Source: Bacteroidales bacterium
GTDB lineage: Bacteria > Bacteroidota > Bacteroidia > Bacteroidales > Muribaculaceae
Assembly: GCA_900752535.1 (NCBI GenBank)
Contig: CAADVV010000392.1
Location: forward strand, 1-38,727
Direction of reading: 5' to 3'
DNA: 38,727 bases
Positions 33,470 through 38,727 of the stretch are shown here, one piece after another (the first letter of the stretch is position 1; every line of letters starts with the position of its first letter). A model generated the notes under the pieces. It was given only the letters and a program-made list of their open reading frames with translations, had not been told where the DNA came from and ran no database searches. The translations under genes and the position numbers were made by a program.

Positions 33470-34441
33470 TTATTTAATTGTTATTTTTTTAGTTGTTATT
33501 ATGTTTCCCTTCTCGGCATATGAAACGAGATATATGCCTTCTGCCAGTTCCGGTAACCTGCAGGTGCCGTCCATGGCGGAACCAGAGTAGACCATTCGCC
33601 CGGAAAGGTCAAATACCTTCATTATTCCTTCGGAATGATTGCCTGATATTTGAACACAGCCATTGCGGTAGGCCAGACGGACTTGTCCATTGTCCGAAAC
33701 TACATTTGCAATTCCCGCCTCTTTAGGATTGACTACCGCACGGATGTTTAGACCGTAAGCTTTCCGTGATGATGCTCTGGTAAAGCCGGTTAAATCCACC
33801 AACATAGACTTGGCTATATTGCTGGGTTCAATAGGTCTGCTGTTATAACCACACTCCGGCATTTCAACCCCGGTCCAATAGGCTCCGTCAGTGTTGTAAA
33901 AAGGATCCAGCTCGCCATACCACAAACCAAAACCACATACTGGTAAGAATATACTGTGTTCATTTGGCCCATATATTCTTACGCCCCGCACACCATTTTC
34001 TTCAGACGGTCCGTTGCTCCAGCATAACATCCGTAACTCATAGCTTTCCTGTTCATTTGGAAGCCTCCAGCCGTTGCCCCATTGATAGCGCGCCGCATCA
34101 TATACGGTTCCGCTGATGTCAGAGCCTATGTTTTCAAGGACAGCCCATTCGCCATTGTTCGGATCCACTTCATACCCTTTAAAGAACTTATAGCTTTCCC
34201 ATGAGAAGTCTTCGCGAGGCTCCGTTTCTCCCCATGCAAAGTACTGGCCCTTTTCATAAGGGGAAGTCGCACCTACATTATATGTTGCCCATAATGTGCC
34301 GCTTGGAAGACCCAGGTCTACATATTCATGTCCCCCGATGATTCCGTCCGGTTCGCTTGGTGCCGGTGGCTGCGGTTCATCTGCGAAGCAGTTTATTGCC
34401 AGACCGCACATTAAAAGAGTAATTAAATTTTTCATAAGCAT
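33470..34441 (-). CDS. FISUMP-domain exported protein with T9SS-type tail
   Basis: A 323-residue protein (start ATG 34441 or, six bases in, the MKNLITLLMCGLAINCFADE signal). Residues about 35-235 match the Fibrobacter succinogenes major paralogous domain: HEYVDLGLPSGTLWATYNVG, FAWGETEPREDFSWESY, ARYQWGNGWRLPNEQES and a final LNIRAVV. Such domains are common on Bacteroidetes surface proteins, but their exact role is unknown. The C-terminus, VFDLSGRMVYSGSAMDG then GIYLVSYAEKG...KKITIK, is a type A sorting domain for type IX secretion. It lies second in the operon, between the large first gene and subtilase B. Confidence 0.85.
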   Translation of the reverse strand: MLMKNLITLLMCGLAINCFADEPQPPAPSEPDGIIGGHEYVDLGLPSGTLWATYNVGATSPYEKGQYFAWGETEPREDFSWESYKFFKGYEVDPNNGEWAVLENIGSDISGTVYDAARYQWGNGWRLPNEQESYELRMLCWSNGPSEENGVRGVRIYGPNEHSIFLPVCGFGLWYGELDPFYNTDGAYWTGVEMPECGYNSRPIEPSNIAKSMLVDLTGFTRASSRKAYGLNIRAVVNPKEAGIANVVSDNGQVRLAYRNGCVQISGNHSEGIMKVFDLSGRMVYSGSAMDGTCRLPELAEGIYLVSYAEKGNIITTKKITIK

Positions 34442-34450
34442 TGTTTTTTT

Positions 34451-34492
34451 GTTGCAGAGAGGTGTGGTATTTATCTCACGCCTCTCTGCAAC
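34451..34492 (-). promoter_or_regulatory. strong intercistronic hairpin after the first operon gene
   Basis: GTTGCAGAGAGG (34451-34462) pairs perfectly with CCTCTCTGCAAC (34481-34492) and extends by GTG/CAC inside. On the transcript an A-run, not a T-run, follows, so it should stabilise the first gene's message or be an RNase processing site rather than a classic terminator. Confidence 0.75.
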
Positions 34493-34501
34493 AATTCATT
34501 A

Positions 34502-36172
34502 TTATTTGATGGCTACCTTCTTTGAGGTTACACCATTTGAGGTCTCAACGCTTATGATGTAAATGCCTGGCTGTGTTATATTGAGAGAGGATACCGGCAG
34601 GTTAACATAGTTTTCTTTACAGTTGACTGAACCAATGCAGTTGCCTGCCAATCCATATACCGAAACTTTCTGAATCTTCTCAGGAGCATTTAAAGTGAAT
34701 GAGCCGCTTGTATTCGCAGGAACAGCAATCTGTATGGATTCGTCTGTGATTGAAAGTCCAGATACGCCGGCTGTATTAGAACCTTTGGATCTTGCCTTAG
34801 CGACGGACTGCGCAGCTCCATTTGATATACGGGCGAATATACTGCATCGCGATACAGGGTTTGACGAACTATAGTTGCTGACACTTATGCCGGATGTCTT
34901 CATTAAGTACTTCTGGGAAATGTAGGAATCCCATGCAGATAGATTGTACTGTTCTCTTTTTGCACTTGGAGCATCGTCATTGAATCCTACGATTTTGTCG
35001 CATCCGCCTCCGTGGATGAACAGGTAGGGATCATCTTTACCGAAGTTATTGCAGCAGGTAAATGTCGCGTAATAATTGTCGTCGGCAGGGATAGTGCAAG
35101 CTCTATACGAAAGAGATATGGGTATGTTTTCGTAATAATATGCACCGTTCACATTGACATCTGCTAAAGCAGATCCTCCGCTTACAGAATGTCGCACTCT
35201 TACGAGATATTGACCGGATTTGGTTATCTTTACTCTGGCAGTGGCAACCTGCATTGATGAATTCAGAGTTTTCTCAGAAAGGTAGACCGAACTCAATCCC
35301 TGCATTTCCTCTGAAGTAGCGCGTGTGTATGGAAGACTAAGCTTCACATACGGTTGTGTGATACCCGGATTCACCACTGCTGAATTTGAGCTTGCCGAGT
35401 TGATTACGCCGGGATTAATTGGCGTAATAATCGGATCAATCGGACGTACAATTCCGGGATTGTAAATGAATTTAGGCGTAGAACCGTAATATACGATATC
35501 AATCTTGTGCGGGGCGGAGCTTGAGGTGGTGATGAAGATTTCCTGACCTTGCGTGAAGCTGAAGGTCTTGTAGAACGTATAGGTCAGGGGAACATTGGAA
35601 AAATGGTCCGGCAGCACTCCCGTTGCATCACTCGCATATTCGGTTATCCCGTTATTCTCGGGAATATCATAATTGACGCCTGCGACGGCATCTTCGAGAT
35701 ATTCCTCGTATGCCTCTGACGAGAATGTGGCTTCAGCATCATTCAGAGCTACCTTGAGGGTCTCGACTTCAGGGAACTCAGGCGCAAGGGTTGCGATGGT
35801 AATAACATTCTTACCCGCTGACAGATCGAAAGTCTCGTGGCCGTTAACCCGGGCTCCCTGCCAGTTGCCGACAGTCGGGTTGATGTTGCCGATGTAGTTC
35901 TCGTTCACATAGATCATGAACGTTGAGAAGCGGTTGTTGGCATACTTGGTCGGCAGAAGCCAGAATTCCGTGTAGTAAGAGCCTGCCTCGGGAGTCTCGA
36001 CCTCGAAACTCTTGAAGTTGTAGTTGCCATCTGTTGCTTCTGTTACTCCCGTAATTGGGAGCGTTGTTGGAGAGATTTCAACTCCCGCAACCTCTTGCGC
36101 CACAGCTGTTGGCGCATTCGCTGTCGCCAGCGCTATGCCGGCAGCGATCATGAGTAGACATTTCTTTCTCAT
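34502..36172 (-). CDS. large exported protein with T9SS-type sorting tail
   Basis: A 556-residue protein with signal peptide MRKKCLLMIAAGIALATANA cut near AVA-QEV. Residues 25-240 are beta-rich, with patterns such as SYYTEFWLLPTKYANNRFSTF and AGKNVITIATLAP that resemble carbohydrate-binding or fibronectin-like folds. About 260-400 is a second region with repeated VNGAYYY-type strands and a cysteine cluster (TFTCCNNFGKDD, GGGCDKI). The last 75 residues, KVSVYGLAGNCIGSVNC then GIYIISVETSNGVTSKKVAIK, are a type A sorting domain. It is the first gene of the operon, so it is probably the most abundant product. No known enzyme motif is visible. It could be a surface scaffold or substrate for the subtilases. 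Confidence 0.7.
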   Translation of the reverse strand: MRKKCLLMIAAGIALATANAPTAVAQEVAGVEISPTTLPITGVTEATDGNYNFKSFEVETPEAGSYYTEFWLLPTKYANNRFSTFMIYVNENYIGNINPTVGNWQGARVNGHETFDLSAGKNVITIATLAPEFPEVETLKVALNDAEATFSSEAYEEYLEDAVAGVNYDIPENNGITEYASDATGVLPDHFSNVPLTYTFYKTFSFTQGQEIFITTSSSAPHKIDIVYYGSTPKFIYNPGIVRPIDPIITPINPGVINSASSNSAVVNPGITQPYVKLSLPYTRATSEEMQGLSSVYLSEKTLNSSMQVATARVKITKSGQYLVRVRHSVSGGSALADVNVNGAYYYENIPISLSYRACTIPADDNYYATFTCCNNFGKDDPYLFIHGGGCDKIVGFNDDAPSAKREQYNLSAWDSYISQKYLMKTSGISVSNYSSSNPVSRCSIFARISNGAAQSVAKARSKGSNTAGVSGLSITDESIQIAVPANTSGSFTLNAPEKIQKVSVYGLAGNCIGSVNCKENYVNLPVSSLNITQPGIYIISVETSNGVTSKKVAIK

Positions 36173-36298
36173 TGCGTTTGTGTTTTTGGTTTACTTATAG
36201 TTTTTTAATCTCGTTTGGCTGATCGACTGTCAGGTCTCTTGGAAAGCAACGTGAAGAACCACTATCACGACTGGAAGTCCCTGACTCGTCTAACCGAT

Positions 36299-36795
36299 GG
36301 CAAAGTTACTAAAAATTCTATAACAGTCATTATATTTTGATGAAAATTTTAATGTTCCTCTGATTTTTAACATTTAATCCAACTCGACCAAATAGCTATG
36401 AAGACCCATACATATCTGTGTATCAATATATTTATAAGAGATACTAAACAAGTTTCTTGCTTAGGTTGTTATAATGCGTGTTGTAATTCTTAATGGATTA
36501 GACATGAATTCAACCCTGTAAACAGATTCATTAACTCAAAAACAGCCCCGATAAATGGATGTATTTTCACTTACCGAGACCGAGTTCTTCCGAAAGCTGA
36601 CCGACGGAGAGAACGACAACCTGCACATAGCCTATAAAGATTTTGTGCTTCAGGTCAGCGAGTTGTGCAACAAGGAGCCACACAAAGGCTGCGTGATAAG
36701 CGCATTGCTCTTTGTAGAGGTGGAGATAAGCCACTTACAGACGGCGGCACAACGCCAAGAGGTCAACGACGCCCTCGTATCATTCATCAACAAAG
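36299..36795 (+). repeat. right copy of the duplicated rteC 5' region and divergent promoter
   Basis: This is the counterpart of 26687-27183, offset by about 9,612 bases. Conserved blocks include TAACAGTCATTATATTT (36321-36337) and CTGATTTTTAACATTT (36360-36375), which lie just upstream of the minus-strand promoter, and a near-identical stretch from about 36500 through the first 80 rteC codons. The region between the two start codons (36173-36554) holds no gene. Confidence 0.88.
36301..36308 (-). promoter_or_regulatory. -7 box of the exported-protein operon
   Basis: On the minus strand TAACTTTG, 130 bases before the start at 36172. It is the right-hand counterpart of the RiPP operon box at 26689-26696 and lies within the duplicated block. 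Confidence 0.65.
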
Positions 36796-37145
36796 CACTG
36801 TGCTTTGTGCGTCAGACATTATACCATTACAAGGAAATAGATTTCCGAACCGTCAGCGAGGAAAATATGCTAGACCGTCTCGGACTTGACTGGAAAGCCA
36901 ACAAGACCGACCTTATAGAGTTGGGCTACGCCTTCAAGGTCGCCAACTGCTTCGGCACCAAACTCAGCGCGAAAGATATAATCGGCAGGCTCGCCCGTAT
37001 CTTCAAGGTAGATATGACCGAAAGCTACATCTACAAGAAATATTCGGAAATGAGGATGAGAGGGCGCAACAGCCGTACCTACTTTATGGACACCCTGATT
37101 GACGGACTAAATAGTTTCATGTCAAAACAGGATCAGGAGGACTGA
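36555..37145 (+). CDS. rteC: RteC family regulator of ICE excision
   Basis: A 196-residue protein. The N-terminal 80 residues are helical (ISALLFVEVEISHLQTAAQR). The C-terminal half is the RteC winged-helix region: DRLGLDWKANKTDLIELGYAFKVANCF, SAKDIIGRLARIFKVDMTESYIYKKYSEMRMRGRNSRTYFMDTL. In CTnDOT, RteC activates the excision operon, and the RteR RNA is encoded just downstream. It lacks rteA and rteB in this window; they may lie elsewhere in the element. Its expected target is the operon starting at 6192. It is followed by an RteR-like region and converges on traG. Confidence 0.85.
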   Translation: MDVFSLTETEFFRKLTDGENDNLHIAYKDFVLQVSELCNKEPHKGCVISALLFVEVEISHLQTAAQRQEVNDALVSFINKALCFVRQTLYHYKEIDFRTVSEENMLDRLGLDWKANKTDLIELGYAFKVANCFGTKLSAKDIIGRLARIFKVDMTESYIYKKYSEMRMRGRNSRTYFMDTLIDGLNSFMSKQDQED

Positions 37146-37287
37146 CCGCCTCAGACCGATGTCCAACCACTAATCCATCCAAAAAAATATTTTATCTCTT
37201 TCATAAATAAACAGTGAATCCATCATTACTGCCTCTGCGACAGCGGCGTTTATGAAAATTGATTCTACGGGTTAATATTTCACAACA
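37146..37287 (+). ncRNA. rteC 3' region, RteR-like small RNA candidate
   Basis: No protein gene lies between rteC and its terminator. The stretch holds the 21-base block (37156-37176) complementary to the methylase-operon leader and a stem TTTCATAAA (37199-37207) with TTTATGAAA (37249-37257). Known CTnDOT RteR is a small RNA encoded immediately downstream of rteC that lowers expression of transfer genes, so position supports an analogue. Its ends and its own promoter are not visible, so it may instead be a processed 3' UTR. Confidence 0.45.
37156..37176 (+). repeat. 21-base partner of the 9596-9616 leader
   Basis: This is the exact reverse complement of 9596-9616 and lies 11 bases after the rteC stop codon. 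Its inner part ACCACTAATCC also occurs in direct sense at 8275-8285 before the topoisomerase-like gene. Confidence 0.9.
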
Positions 37288-37325
37288 AATCCCGGCCACT
37301 CGTGATGAATGGTCGGGATTGCCTT
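37288..37325. terminator. terminator between rteC and traG
   Basis: AATCCCGGCCA (37288-37298) pairs with TGGTCGGGATT (37310-37320), one G-U, followed by GCCTTT. The stem is symmetric enough to serve both converging transcripts. Confidence 0.75.
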
Positions 37326-37332
37326 TATATGC

Positions 37333-38631
37333 CTATGCCGGTTTCATGTGCAACAGATGCCGTAGATTTGGGTCTGCCGCGATGCGTTCAAGCTCCAGCC
37401 GGACAATATCCTTGACATCCTGCTTAACCTTATCATAATTACGTTGGATTGTGGCTTTCATCTTCGACTTGTCGGGTGTGTCGTCCTTGAAATCGGTAAT
37501 CAGCGGAATAGGCTGATAGGCGGCTGTCTCCGCTGCCACTTTCTTGGTGTCCACCACAATCTCGGCATGAAAAATCTTCTGGTCAATGCGCTCGTCAAAG
37601 TTGTCGCTGACCGCACCGACAAACATTCCCTGCGTCAGAGTGGAAATCTTGCTTGCCGGAATAAGAGAATCCATCTGCGTGTTGATTGAGTGGCTCACAT
37701 CCTGACGGTTGATGCTCATGGACTGCCGTTGCTGGAGAACCTTGCCAAACCTCTCGGATAAGGTCTTTGCAGTCTCACCGACAACCTGACCTGAAAAGAT
37801 GTTGCCAACGGTATTCATAACCACCGCCGCCTCCTTGTCGCCGTAATCTCGTTTGAGCTGTGAAAAGTCCTGAAATCCGAGGCAGACGGCAACCTTGTTA
37901 CTTCTCGCTGTGGCAATAAGATTGTCGAGACCCTTGAAATATATGGTCGGTAGCTCGTCTATGATGACGCCGGACTTCAACATTCCCTTTTTGTTTATCA
38001 ACTTAACGATTCTGGAATTGTATAGACCGAGTGCCGCGCCGTAGATGTTCTGACGGTCGGGATTATTGCCGACACAGAGTATCTTTGGCTCTTTCGGGTT
38101 GTTGATGTCAAGAGTGAAATCATCGCCCGTCATAATCCAGTAGAGCTGAGGCGAAATCATGCGGGAAAGAGGTATCTTCGCCGAGGCTATCTGCCCGGCA
38201 AGCTGTTCAGCCGCGCCTCCCTGCCAAGCGTCGATAAACGGAGAAAGATAGTTTTCCAGTTCCGTGTATGATGTGAGGATAGGAAATATATCCTCATACC
38301 GGCGGCAAAGGAACTCAATGGCATGGGGGAAGGTGCAGTATTTGCCGTTCTCGTATATTTTGAGATACCAGATGATTGCGGCAAACAGCACTATCGGGGA
38401 TTCCACGAAAAAATCGCCCTGTTTCTGTATCCATGTGCGGTTCAGGTTCATCATAATGGTGTATGCCGATTCGTATGCGTCCGCAATATCCGACATGAAA
38501 TCAGGGTGTATCGGATTACACCTGTGGGAGTGTTCCGGATCATCGAAATCTATTACACAGAACGTGGGCGGATTCTTGCCGTAACTGTCGGCATGGTTGA
38601 GCATATGATTATACGCAATTAGCGATAAATC
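37333..38631 (-). CDS. conjugative coupling protein TraG/MobC type, 3' exon
   Basis: A VirD4-type T4SS coupling ATPase that links the relaxosome to the mating channel. About 432 residues are in the window, from DLSLIAYNHMLNHADSYGKN to HLLHMKPA. Visible marks are SYGKNPPTFCVIDFDDPEHSHRCNP, typical of Bacteroidetes MobC/TraG proteins, and a Walker B region GVIIDELPTIYFKGLDNLI. The N-terminus with Walker A is not present. The frame continues upstream as EPCDGKLSRTVLRGESARKG, but that is the translation of a group II intron's domain V, so I end the exon at about 38631. After splicing the upstream exon would supply the membrane segments and P-loop. Confidence 0.88.
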   Translation of the reverse strand, partial: DLSLIAYNHMLNHADSYGKNPPTFCVIDFDDPEHSHRCNPIHPDFMSDIADAYESAYTIMMNLNRTWIQKQGDFFVESPIVLFAAIIWYLKIYENGKYCTFPHAIEFLCRRYEDIFPILTSYTELENYLSPFIDAWQGGAAEQLAGQIASAKIPLSRMISPQLYWIMTGDDFTLDINNPKEPKILCVGNNPDRQNIYGAALGLYNSRIVKLINKKGMLKSGVIIDELPTIYFKGLDNLIATARSNKVAVCLGFQDFSQLKRDYGDKEAAVVMNTVGNIFSGQVVGETAKTLSERFGKVLQQRQSMSINRQDVSHSINTQMDSLIPASKISTLTQGMFVGAVSDNFDERIDQKIFHAEIVVDTKKVAAETAAYQPIPLITDFKDDTPDKSKMKATIQRNYDKVKQDVKDIVRLELERIAADPNLRHLLHMKPA

Positions 38632-38727
38632 AGGGGCGGGTAGGTCGGCGCCCTTGCGGGCGCTTTCCCCCCTAAGAACCGTGCGTGATAGTTTCCCATC
38701 ACACGGCTCAAGCAACAATATTTCAGA
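38632..38727 (-). mobile_element. 3' end of a group II intron (domains V and VI), cut by the window edge
   Basis: On the minus strand, 38709-38676 reads GAGCCGTGTGATGGGAAACT and continues to ACGCACGGTTC. This is the 34-base group II intron domain V with AGCCG, a GAAA tetraloop and CGGTT. Then GGGGGGAAA and the hairpin GCGCCCGCAAGGGCGC (38663-38648) are domain VI, followed by CGACCTACCC, where the branch A and the 3' splice site should be. The intron is in the same strand as traG and would be spliced from its mRNA. The reverse transcriptase gene and 5' end are beyond the window. Confidence 0.88.

Noticed and set aside
38638..38718. Native N-terminus of TraG from the ATG at 38718
   Set aside because: The residues MLLEPCDGKLSRTVLRGES are the translation of group II intron domain V and VI, not protein.

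Overview
The window is from a Bacteroidales genome; a gut Muribaculaceae- or Bacteroidaceae-like host is likely, but the genus is inference. The grounds are the repeated Bacteroidetes promoter signature (a -7 box of the TAnnTTTG type), A-rich start regions without Shine-Dalgarno sites, C-terminal sorting domains of the type IX secretion kind, DUF2795 and DUF1896 proteins, and a CTnDOT-like set of conjugative-element genes.

Layout. (1) About 1-3.6 kb is chromosome: an open-ended hypothetical gene coupled to a lysozyme-fold (lytic transglycosylase-like) protein, ATP-dependent PEP carboxykinase (pckA), and a small DUF2795 gene. (2) About 3.6-16.3 kb is the left part of an integrative conjugative element (ICE): tyrosine integrase, two small excisionase-like HTH proteins, a 38-residue microprotein, a DUF3945 protein, a topoisomerase III homologue that seems to have lost its catalytic residues (CTnDOT Exc-like), a DUF1896 protein, and a 2029-residue methylase/MutS-I/helicase protein that resembles anti-restriction DarB-type proteins. 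(3) 16.3-20.4 kb is cargo: a strongly structured leader, a TetR regulator, a convergent alpha-oxoamine synthase plus FemAB/GNAT-like acyltransferase pair (probable lipid or acyl-amino product), and a second TetR. (4) 20.4-26.6 kb, minus strand, is an AT-rich RiPP operon: a GG-leader precursor with six cysteines exactly four residues apart, a radical SAM/SPASM maturase, an outer-membrane barrel protein, a C39-peptidase ABC exporter, and only the membrane-anchor stub of an HlyD adaptor. (5) 26.7-27.2 kb is a truncated copy of rteC with its divergent promoter. (6) 27.8-36.2 kb, minus strand, is an operon for exported proteins: two subtilases, three proteins with T9SS-type tails (one with a FISUMP domain), and two lipoproteins. 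(7) 36.3-38.7 kb has the full rteC copy, an RteR-like 3' region, and the coupling protein gene traG, interrupted at the window edge by the 3' end of a group II intron.

How it fits together. The RiPP operon and the subtilase operon each read away from one copy of the same duplicated rteC/divergent-promoter unit, which suggests module capture by recombination and a shared control. The strongest regulatory lead is a 21-base stretch just after the rteC stop codon. It is perfectly complementary to the leader of the DUF1896/methylase operon and covers nine of the ten bases of one arm of an intrinsic terminator there, so an rteC-linked RNA could control read-through in trans. Several intercistronic hairpins sit just after the likely high-expression first or secreted genes of both cargo operons.

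All calls come from reading the sequence. No database search or folding program was run.
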